This document shows, piece by piece, positions 7,164-12,898 of a stretch of DNA of 12,898 nt (position 1 is the stretch's first letter; every line of letters starts with the position of its first letter). The stretch is from NCBI GenBank assembly GCA_019747615.1, contig JAIEQQ010000192.1, positions 1 through 12,898 of the forward strand. Reading direction: 5' to 3'. The position numbers and the translations under genes were made by a program. Source of the DNA: Phycisphaerales bacterium. GTDB lineage: Bacteria; Planctomycetota; Phycisphaerae; Phycisphaerales; UBA1924. The notes beneath the pieces were generated by a model. That model was given only the letters and a program-made list of their open reading frames with translations. It did not search any database and was not told the origin of the DNA.

Positions 7164-8969
7164 TCAGTACCACTGATTCGAAGGTGAGCAGAGGGCAAGG
7201 CCAAGAGCGTCGCGGCGCTGCAGGCTGGTGGGCGTGGTGCCGAGGATGTTGAGGATGCGGGCGCGATCCGCGGCGCTGAGCATGCCCGCCAGAGCGCCCT
7301 GGTCGATCCGTGTGATGACGTCGTTGAGCAGTTCAAGATCGCCGAAGAACGCGGCGTCGTCGACTATCGCGCCGGTATCGCCGCTGGCATCGCCGTTGGA
7401 CTTGGTGACCAGCGAGGAGAAGAAGCACCAGCGCGGGAGCACCTGCGTGGCCCAGTACGACGCGGACTTCGGGTAGCCATCGGGGGCCGACCAGGCGAAG
7501 GGCAGATGGCCGGCGCGAGAGAACTGATTGCGGAGCGTCGAGCGCGAGGTGATGGTGGAAGGGAGCACGCGGAGCGCGCCGACATAGGCGTGGAACGGGC
7601 GCTTATAGAGGGCCGGGGCGCTGGCGAGGATGTTGGGCGAGAAGAGCACCCGGAGCATCGCCTTGATGTCGCCGAGGCCCTGCGGGTTTGCGGTGTTCAG
7701 GTACGCGTCGCGCACGGCGTTGATGACGCCGGTCGGTGTGCCCTCGCCGAGGAAGTGCACACAGAGCTTGCGGCTGATATTGGTCGCGGTGGCGGGATGG
7801 GCCATGAGCATGTCGAAGACGTCCTGTGCGTCTTGGCGGCCGTTGTTGCCGAGGCGACCGGCGGGGATGACGGCGGAGCCGAAGACGGTGCCGAGGACTT
7901 TGGCGTCGGTGTCGTGACGGCCGGCGATGACGCCGGTGAGTTGCGTGTTGTTGAAGATGACGCGGTTCTTGATGCCGGTAGCGTTGAAGTAGTTGAGGCC
8001 GCGGAGCTGGGTGCGGGTGCCGCCGGGGGAGATGTCGTCGAACGCGCCTCCGTATCGCCCCCAGCCGGTGAGGCATCGCGCGACGCTGACGATGGTGGCC
8101 TGCACGCTGGCGGCCGGGAAGCTGTAGAGGTGCTCTGCGCCGATGGTGTGCAGTTCGAGCAGCTCGCGCGAGTAGTTCTCGTTGAGCTGATCGTCGCTGG
8201 AAATCTCGTTGTTCAGGTAGGCCACCATCGCTGGCGAACGTGCGACGGCGTTGAAGAGTTGCGGGAAGCTGGTCAGGGCGTACTGACGAATGTCGCGGTC
8301 GTGAAGGGTCTTGAGGTAATACGCCTCGGGGCTGTAGATGTCGACGTTGAAGTGGTCGCCCCAGAACTCGACCATGCGCTCGAAGAGCTGGCGGTTGGAG
8401 TACGCGGCCCGGACGATGGTCGCGTCGATGAGCTCGTTGAAGATGACGGCGTTGTTGGCCACCAGCGTGGTGTCGTAGAGCTGAAACGCCGGGCAGGTGA
8501 GCGTGAAGGATGGAGACAGAAGGCTGGTGAGCGCCGGGTTCTCGGTGATCGCGGTGTGCGCGAGCTGGCGCTCGAGGTAGGCGGAGTAGCCCAGCGTGTT
8601 CGCAAGGGTGAGATCTGCGGTGGTGATCCCGAAGCTCGTGCGGGCCAGAAGGCGGTTGATGAGCGAGGCGGGCTCGACATCGGCGTAAACGTCAACGGGC
8701 GCCGCGGCGATCGCGTGCTTTGGTGCGATCGCGGTGGCGACTGCGCCGATGCCGCCGGCGCCGCCGACGAGGCCGCCGAGCGAACGGAGCAGGTGGCGGC
8801 GCGAGGTGATCAATGGCGAGGGCGTGTGCGCCGCCGCTGGGGCGGGCGCAGTGGCGGTGGTGATCGCGGCTGCTGCGATTGCAACAGGTCTGCGAGCGGC
8901 GTCCGTCGCAGCATCCGACGATGGCGGGGGGCTCCCGCCCGCGCGTGGGGCATCGATCGGCGAAGTCAT
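7164..8969 (-). CDS. DUF1800 family exported protein
   Basis: A 601-residue protein of the DUF1800 family (PF08811), function unknown, usually encoded next to DUF1501. The ATG at 8969 is supported by AAAGGA 8 bases upstream. An open frame continues to 9176, but its extra 69 residues are not family-like. An Ala/Pro-rich N-terminal extension (1-54) precedes a twin-arginine-type signal SRRHLLRSLGG (56-66) and a Gly/Ala hydrophobic stretch ending AIAAA. Family hallmarks in order are INRLLARTSFG (104-114), EFWGDHFNVD (201-210), NENYSRELLELHTIG (263-277), LTGWG (300-304), GRHDTDAKVLG and ISRKLCVHFLG. The protein ends NQWY. The 207 bases upstream make a separate promoter possible. DUF1800 and DUF1501 are presumed partners at or beyond the cytoplasmic membrane, from co-occurrence only. 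Confidence 0.92.
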   Translation of the reverse strand: MTSPIDAPRAGGSPPPSSDAATDAARRPVAIAAAAITTATAPAPAAAHTPSPLITSRRHLLRSLGGLVGGAGGIGAVATAIAPKHAIAAAPVDVYADVEPASLINRLLARTSFGITTADLTLANTLGYSAYLERQLAHTAITENPALTSLLSPSFTLTCPAFQLYDTTLVANNAVIFNELIDATIVRAAYSNRQLFERMVEFWGDHFNVDIYSPEAYYLKTLHDRDIRQYALTSFPQLFNAVARSPAMVAYLNNEISSDDQLNENYSRELLELHTIGAEHLYSFPAASVQATIVSVARCLTGWGRYGGAFDDISPGGTRTQLRGLNYFNATGIKNRVIFNNTQLTGVIAGRHDTDAKVLGTVFGSAVIPAGRLGNNGRQDAQDVFDMLMAHPATATNISRKLCVHFLGEGTPTGVINAVRDAYLNTANPQGLGDIKAMLRVLFSPNILASAPALYKRPFHAYVGALRVLPSTITSRSTLRNQFSRAGHLPFAWSAPDGYPKSASYWATQVLPRWCFFSSLVTKSNGDASGDTGAIVDDAAFFGDLELLNDVITRIDQGALAGMLSAADRARILNILGTTPTSLQRRDALGLALCSPSNQWY

Positions 8970-9176
8970 CGCCAAAGTCCTTTCGGTTGTCGTCAGAAAC
9001 CCGTGAGGCAGAGGAGCGGGGTGTTTAAATCCCGAGTGGGAGGAACACACTCTCGAGCGAAGCCCGTAGCGATCTCCGTGTGGGTCATGGAGAACATAGC
9101 GACGACTTGCTTCGTTTGCAAAATGAAACCGTTGATTTCGATATGAACGCGTGGCGTTCGCGTCAATCAAGTACAA
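8970..9176 (-). promoter_or_regulatory. Candidate promoter/operator and leader upstream of DUF1800
   Basis: The spacer is richer in A+T than its surroundings. Reading the minus strand, TTGACG (complement of 9161-9166) could be a -35 box, with a poor -10 TATCGA 17 bases on. A dyad GAACGC-CAC-GCGTTC (9145-9159) sits inside that spacer, where an operator would be expected. The leader carries AAAGGA just before the ATG. Planctomycete promoters are poorly matched by the E. coli consensus, so only the dyad is certain; its role is inferred. No small gene is convincing here. Confidence 0.35.
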
Positions 9177-9980
9177 TTACGTCATTCGGCGTCGGCGGCT
9201 GACAATTGCGCCGAGCGTGAGCAGGGCGATCGACGACGGCTGCGGGATGTAGTTGATCGTGAGCTGCGGGCGGAAGTCGGGATTGGTGGCGAACTGCGAG
9301 TCAAAGCGCTTAGCGGTGAGCGGGACGCCCTCGGTCGTTTGCAGCAGCCAGCCGAAGTTCTGCGACGGATTGGCCAGCCAGCGTGCGACATCGGCGGTGA
9401 GCTGCGGCGAGGACCACTGGTAGAAGCCAACGCCGCCGACGGAGTTGGTGGCCAGCGCGAGCGGATCAAAGTCGCCGCCGGGCGTGGACCAGGCAGGGCC
9501 GGATTGCGTGGCCGAATCGAAGTTGCGGTAGAGCCAGGTGGCGTCGCCCTCCTCGGCGGGCGCGCCGCCGCCGCCCTGGCCGGGTGGCGTGCTGTTGCCG
9601 CTGCCCCAACTGGCGTTCATGGCGTGGATCGAGACGGGCTCGATGCCGGCGACGCTGCGCGACATGTGGAGGCGGAGGGAGACGGAGGTGATGACGGCGC
9701 CGGCGGGCAGTGGACTGGAGACATCGAACTGGAGCAAGCCGCGCCGGATCAGGAGGCTGTCGGTCATGCCGGTGAAGAGCCACGGGGAGTTTCCGGCGCT
9801 GGTGAGGCCGGCGGGGTCTTCAAAGAGGGTGTTGGATTGCGAGGCGCCGATCGTGATCGATTGCGCGTTGGTCGCCGGCGCGACGGTCAAGGAGGCGAAC
9901 GTCGCAAACAACGCGGCGACGGCGGTGGTAGACGCAAGACGGGGCGACGCGGGCTGTGTACGCATCCTGTGAAGGTACAT
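9177..9980 (-). CDS. DNRLRE-like secreted protein with PEP-CTERM-like sorting tail
   Basis: A 267-residue surface protein. An N-terminal signal peptide runs to about residue 39 (Arg/Ser-rich start, hydrophobic AVAALFATFASLTVA, then NAQ). The body matches the DNRLRE-type extracellular beta-sandwich, best seen in RRGLLQFDVSSPLPAGAVITSVSLRLHM, with later SPQLTADVARWL and LTINY. A Gly-rich loop (GQGGGGAPAEEG) interrupts it. The C-terminus is PQPSSIALLTLGAIVSRRRR, a PEP-CTERM arrangement of short Pro motif, hydrophobic helix and Arg cluster, but with Gln where Glu is usual. Such tails are recognised by exosortases, none of which is encoded here. The start is uncertain: ATG 9980 has no clear ribosome-binding site, and ATG 9965 has AGG touching it. 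It sits between the two DUF1501-containing blocks and lacks the dockerin-like cassette. Confidence 0.85.
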   Translation of the reverse strand: MYLHRMRTQPASPRLASTTAVAALFATFASLTVAPATNAQSITIGASQSNTLFEDPAGLTSAGNSPWLFTGMTDSLLIRRGLLQFDVSSPLPAGAVITSVSLRLHMSRSVAGIEPVSIHAMNASWGSGNSTPPGQGGGGAPAEEGDATWLYRNFDSATQSGPAWSTPGGDFDPLALATNSVGGVGFYQWSSPQLTADVARWLANPSQNFGWLLQTTEGVPLTAKRFDSQFATNPDFRPQLTINYIPQPSSIALLTLGAIVSRRRRMT

Positions 9981-10033
9981 GGCGTGGGGGGCTCAGGCCA
10001 ATGAAATTGTCGGCTTGCGGGCAGGATTCACTG

Positions 10034-10080
10034 GTCAGTCGGGAGCTGTCAGTTGTCAGCATTCAGCTGTCAGCAGAATC
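10034..10080. repeat. Degenerate TCAG heptamer array
   Basis: Units of the type GTCAGTC, AGCTGTCAG, TTGTCAG, CATTCAG, CTGTCAG and CAGAATC follow one another with a roughly 7-base period and end in TCAGCAGAA, as do the arrays at 52-92 and 4448-4495. It is more diverged than those two. It again lies behind a gene with the dockerin-like cassette. Confidence 0.65.
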
Positions 10081-10148
10081 AATGGCGAGCTTCATGGCTC
10101 CACCACGCTGCCACTTTGCCACTTCTCACCGACAGTGAGTCCACGGAA

Positions 10149-10167
10149 GGCAGGCGGGACGCCTGCC
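10149..10167. terminator. GC-rich hairpin just after X copy B, possible terminator or REP element
   Basis: GGCAGGCG (10149-10156), a GGA loop, and CGCCTGCC (10160-10167) form a perfect 8-bp stem whose near end is 8 bases past the stop codon at 10176-10178. A short CCCC-AC-GGGG palindrome lies between the two. There is no T-run, so termination would be of the non-canonical kind; an interspersed palindromic repeat is equally likely, since a partial match occurs at 30-39. Confidence 0.45.
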
Positions 10168-10175
10168 CCACGGGG

Positions 10176-10445
10176 TCAGAACGAGCAGCCTTCGAAGTAG
10201 ATCGAGAAGAAGAGGTTGTAATCGCCTTCGGTGACGCCGTTGTTGGTGGTGAGCGTGCCGAAGGGTGGCAGCGGCGAGCCGTCGTCGTTGGCGATGTCGC
10301 ACCACTGGCGCGCGTCGAAGAAGCCTGAGAAGAATGCGTTGTAATCGCCTTCGGTGACACCGTTGTTGGTGACGAGCGGGTTGGGCAGCTCGGCGGGGTT
10401 GTTGATGGGCTGGCCCGCGTCGTTGGCGATGTCCGCGGCGTTGCA
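10176..10445 (-). other. Tandem dockerin-like cassette of X copy B
   Basis: Eighty-nine residues hold two units starting CNAADIANDAG and CDIANDDG, each running into NNGVTEGDYN, and ending EGCSF. The first unit has the longest loop (INNPAELPNPLVT) and a Leu-to-Ala change in DYNAFF. DNA cores are at 10206-10246 and 10329-10369, the latter being the most diverged of the six in the window. Confidence 0.7.
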
Positions 10446-11300
10446 GGGCGTGGGGAGCGCGACGCCGCGGATGATGAAGGGCAGCTCCTGTGCGAGATCA
10501 AGCGCGGGTGCGGGCTTGCCGGTATCGACAATTGGGAGCCAGGCATCGGCGAGGACTGGCGGCTCGGCGAGGCGGAGTTGCTTGGCGTTTGAGGCGGGGC
10601 CGGTGATGCGAGAGCGCTGGCCAGCAACCGTGATCGCCGGCGAGAACGCGGCGACGCCGGGCGCGGTGATGGCCTGCCAATCGAGCCAGAACGTGCCTGC
10701 GCGGAGCGAGAGCGGCGGCGAGACACTGAGGCGGAGCTCCCAGATCGTGCGATCGGTCGTTGGCGGCATCGGCGTCGTCGCATTCACGACCGGGGCGGTG
10801 GAGAAGATGCGGAGCATGTCCGTCTGGGTGGCGCTGATGAGGCGGTTGGTGGAGTCATCGCCGAAGCGGACGGTGCTGTTCGCGGCGCCGGGCTCTCCGG
10901 ACCAGATCTGGAAGTTCGCGCCGGTGAACGGGTTGGTGGGGCCTGCGCCGGTGACGAAGGCGTAGACGACGATCTCATCGATGAACCAGGGCGAGGTGGG
11001 CGTGAAGTCGTCGGCGAGGCGGTAGCCGTGCTCATCGTCGTGGACGGAGAAGCCGGTGATGGCGTTCGCGGCGGTGATGGCTGTGAGGCCGGTGGCCTGC
11101 AGTTCGCTCCAGCGCTTGGTCGCGGGCGCAGTAACGCCGCTGGTGGTGAGCGTGCCGGTGCTGAGTCCGGGGTCGGCGGCGTTGGGCAGGCGCGCGTTGG
11201 AGAAGATCGCGCCGGACTGCGCGTGGGCGGCGGCGCTGAGTGACAAGAGCGCGAGCGTCGTCAGCGTGGCGCGGTTCAGCGTGGCGGTGTGCGTGATCAT
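10176..11300 (-). CDS. Secreted protein X copy B with tandem dockerin-like tail
   Basis: A 374-residue exported protein with an intact frame, paralogous to the frameshifted gene at 4529-5634. It starts at the ATG at 11300 with GAG 8 bases upstream. A signal peptide covers 1-27 (hydrophobic LTTLALLSLSAAA, cut after AHA). The body (about 30-250) is rich in beta-prone and aromatic segments and shares with copy A the motifs WSELQAT, ADDF, IDEIV, NPFTG, IWSGEP, STVRFGD, TNRLI and FWLDWQ. I do not recognise a characterised domain; an extracellular beta-sandwich is a guess. A linker with LPFIIRG leads to the two-unit cassette at 286-374. It follows DUF1501-B by 69 bases, probably in one operon, in the same order as copy A follows DUF1501-A. 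That conserved linkage suggests a functional tie to DUF1501. Confidence 0.88.
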   Translation of the reverse strand: MITHTATLNRATLTTLALLSLSAAAHAQSGAIFSNARLPNAADPGLSTGTLTTSGVTAPATKRWSELQATGLTAITAANAITGFSVHDDEHGYRLADDFTPTSPWFIDEIVVYAFVTGAGPTNPFTGANFQIWSGEPGAANSTVRFGDDSTNRLISATQTDMLRIFSTAPVVNATTPMPPTTDRTIWELRLSVSPPLSLRAGTFWLDWQAITAPGVAAFSPAITVAGQRSRITGPASNAKQLRLAEPPVLADAWLPIVDTGKPAPALDLAQELPFIIRGVALPTPCNAADIANDAGQPINNPAELPNPLVTNNGVTEGDYNAFFSGFFDARQWCDIANDDGSPLPPFGTLTTNNGVTEGDYNLFFSIYFEGCSF

Positions 11301-11369
11301 GCGTGGTGCTCGCAGGAGTGGCGGACTGGGTCGCGAACGTGGGCGGGAATCGGGAAGCAGAGATCCGGG

Positions 11370-12821
11370 TCAGGTGCAGATGTTCAGGAAGTTCGGCGTG
11401 AAGCCCGGGAAGATGCTCGGGAGGTTGGCGCTGTTGTTCAGCCGCTTGGAGACGATCTCGGCCAGGATGTGGCGCAGGTCGGTGGTGACCTGAAGATCCT
11501 GGTTGGTTGCGGGCACGCCGGAGGGAAGGCCGGGCCAGGTGGTCAGGACGCGCCCGCCCAGGACGTGCGAGCCCAAGACCATGGACATGTTGCCGTAGCC
11601 GTGATCGGTGCCGACGGTGCCGTTCTCGCCGACGCGCCGGCCGAACTCCGAAACGACGACGACGGTGACGCGCTTGTTGCGTGTGGCGATGACGTCGGTG
11701 AAGAACGCCGCGAGGGATTGGGCGAGCCCGTTGAGGTTCGTGACGAGCTGGCCGGTGAAGACGCCGGAGGCGACGTTGAAGGAGAACTGGGCGGAGTGCG
11801 TGTCCCAGTTGCCGACATCGATCGCGACGGCCTCAACGAACTGGTTGACGCTGGCGTCGTCGTTGGCGTTGATGAGCGCGGCGGTTGATCGCAGGGCGTA
11901 GCCGAGCGAGCTCGTGGGGTAGACCGCGCCGCCAGCGGGCTGGTAGCCGGTGGCGCCGATCTGGTTGAGGCGGACGATGGTGTTGAGCGTGTTGGCGGCG
12001 GCGGCGCCGAGCGGATCAGGGACGCCGGCGTGGGCGTTACCGATGAAGGCGCGGCGCGCTGTGCTGGAAGCGCTGGTGCCAGCGACGCCGTAGCCGCCGG
12101 AGTTCGAGCTGGTGACGGCGGCGAGGTTGTTCAGCAGCGGCGGGTTGCCGGGGTTGCTCTGGAGATTGGGGACCGGCAGAGCCAGTGGCGCACCGGCGAG
12201 GGTGCGCTGAAGACCGTCAGCAACGCCGATGGCGCGGAGGGCCGTCTGCGGGTTGATCGGCGGGGTGCTGGCCAGATGGCGGCCGAGCCAGCCGGTGAAG
12301 ACGTTGTTGCTATTGGCCTGGCCGTTCTCCATCCATCGCTGGGCGTCGAAGTGCGACTTGTTGGTGCTGGTGAGGCCGGTGGCCTGCACGATCAGGAACT
12401 TGCCGGCCTGATATGCCGGCAGCAGAGGGCTGAGCGCGGGGTGGAGGCCGAAGTTGAAGGTGTTGCTGCCGCTGGTGGCGCTGGCGTTGGCGATGGCGAT
12501 CGCGCGCCGACCGACGGGCTGCGTCGTGTCGTCGGGCGCGTAGACGCGGAGGTTGGGTCGTGTGGCGGGCGCGGCGTAGACGGGGTCGTTGAACGGGACG
12601 CAGACGGAGAGGCCGTCAACGCCGCCGCGGAGATAGATGGAGACGACGACGTCGCGAGCGGAGGTCGGCGGCGTGCCGGCGTATGCGACGCGAGGGAGCC
12701 ACGCTGGCGCGGTTGAGAGCACTGCGGCGGCGGTGGCGCCGGCGCCGGTGACCTGAAGGAAACGACGGCGCGACAGCTCGGCGTACTCGTCGCAGCAGAA
12801 CTTGGTGGAGTGATCAGACAC
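11370..12821 (-). CDS. DUF1501 family Tat-exported protein, copy B
   Basis: A 483-residue paralogue of the protein at 5668-7119, of identical length. It starts at the GTG at 12821 with GGAG 7 bases upstream; the GGAG-N7/8-GTGTCTGA arrangement is shared with copy A. The Cys-Cys pair (9-10), twin-arginine motif SRRRFLQ (17-23) and a cut after AYA (48) are conserved. Hallmarks LRGGVDGLS, SHFDAQRW, SEFGRR (391-396) and ENGTVGTDHG (399-408) are all present, so it looks functional. By hand alignment 71 of the last 97 residues are identical to copy A, so the duplication is old enough for both to have diverged under constraint. It heads the visible part of an operon with X copy B. The biochemical role of the family is unknown. 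Confidence 0.92.
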   Translation of the reverse strand: MSDHSTKFCCDEYAELSRRRFLQVTGAGATAAAVLSTAPAWLPRVAYAGTPPTSARDVVVSIYLRGGVDGLSVCVPFNDPVYAAPATRPNLRVYAPDDTTQPVGRRAIAIANASATSGSNTFNFGLHPALSPLLPAYQAGKFLIVQATGLTSTNKSHFDAQRWMENGQANSNNVFTGWLGRHLASTPPINPQTALRAIGVADGLQRTLAGAPLALPVPNLQSNPGNPPLLNNLAAVTSSNSGGYGVAGTSASSTARRAFIGNAHAGVPDPLGAAAANTLNTIVRLNQIGATGYQPAGGAVYPTSSLGYALRSTAALINANDDASVNQFVEAVAIDVGNWDTHSAQFSFNVASGVFTGQLVTNLNGLAQSLAAFFTDVIATRNKRVTVVVVSEFGRRVGENGTVGTDHGYGNMSMVLGSHVLGGRVLTTWPGLPSGVPATNQDLQVTTDLRHILAEIVSKRLNNSANLPSIFPGFTPNFLNICT

Positions 12822-12860
12822 GTGCGTGCTCCGATGAGAGATCGAAGGGAAGATCGGGCG

Positions 12861-12898
12861 TCAATACCGCTGAGTCAGTACCGCCGCTGAGTCAATAC
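12861..12898 (-). other. Likely 3' tip of a cut-off upstream gene (second DUF1800?), with a triplicated stop region
   Basis: The minus strand carries GTATTGA or GTACTGA three times, with TGA stops at 12894-12892, 12877-12875 and 12863-12861, one in each frame. Two of the copies follow CAGCGG, so Gln-Arg-(Arg)-Tyr-stop can be read in two frames. DUF1800 ends Gln-Trp-Tyr-stop (CAGTGGTACTGA) at the same place before DUF1501-A. I infer that a second DUF1800 gene ends here, with its last codons repeated. Almost all of it lies outside the window. Confidence 0.35.

Larger units (their letters stand above)
9981..10175. other. Intergenic spacer with heptamer repeats and GC-rich hairpin
   Basis: The spacer separates X copy B from the DNRLRE/PEP-CTERM gene. 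It contains a hairpin at 10149-10167 close behind the X stop and a degenerate heptamer array at 10034-10080. Between them (10081-10148) I see nothing recognisable. No promoter for the downstream gene stands out, and its ribosome-binding site is weak, so read-through or a non-consensus promoter is possible. Confidence 0.5.

Noticed and set aside
7120..7173. Longer start for DUF1501 copy A at GTG 7173
   Set aside because: The GTG at 7119 matches copy B in start sequence, ribosome-binding site and total length; the longer form would overlap DUF1800.
7506..9146. Long plus-strand open frame (546 codons) opposite DUF1800
   Set aside because: It is antisense to a gene with clear family motifs, has low-complexity Val/Glu/Gly/Ala/Asp composition typical of a mirror frame in GC-rich DNA, and shows no domain.
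8970..9176. 69-residue N-terminal extension of DUF1800 reaching 9176
   Set aside because: The ATG at 8969 has a good ribosome-binding site and a Tat-type signal follows it; the extension is not family-like.

Overview
The window is high-GC bacterial DNA and probably comes from a planctomycete, most likely of the Phycisphaerae type. This rests on paired DUF1800/DUF1501 Tat-exported proteins, a PEP-CTERM-like surface protein, large multidomain secreted proteins with dockerin-like tails, and heptamer-rich intergenic DNA. It is an inference from gene content; there is no rRNA or other marker gene. All real genes lie on the minus strand and nearly all encode exported proteins.

In transcription order (right to left) the layout is: the tip of an unseen upstream gene at the right edge, probably a second DUF1800; DUF1501 copy B (12821-11370); secreted protein X copy B with a tandem dockerin-like tail (11300-10176); a hairpin plus heptamer-repeat spacer; a DNRLRE-like protein with a PEP-CTERM-like tail (9980-9177); a 207-bp spacer with a dyad; DUF1800 (8969-7164); DUF1501 copy A (7119-5668); secreted protein X copy A, broken by a single-base frameshift (5634-4529); a heptamer and hairpin spacer; and a 1376-residue two-helix pectate-lyase/GH55-like protein with FN3, Ig, PA14 and DNRLRE-like domains and the same dockerin-like tail (4260-130).

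The DUF1501-X pair is present twice in the same order, so the locus looks like a duplicated [DUF1800]-DUF1501-X module. Both DUF1501 copies are 483 residues long when both start at a matching GTG.

The most interesting pattern is a C-terminal cassette of about 85-89 residues. It holds two units ending in a GVTEGDYN core and closes the three otherwise different secreted proteins. The six unit cores are nearly identical in DNA over about 41 bases, and each cassette gene is followed by CAG-heptamer repeats. This looks like a shuffled surface-sorting or docking tag linked to the DUF1501/DUF1800 locus. The link to function is inference, since neither DUF family has a firmly established role.
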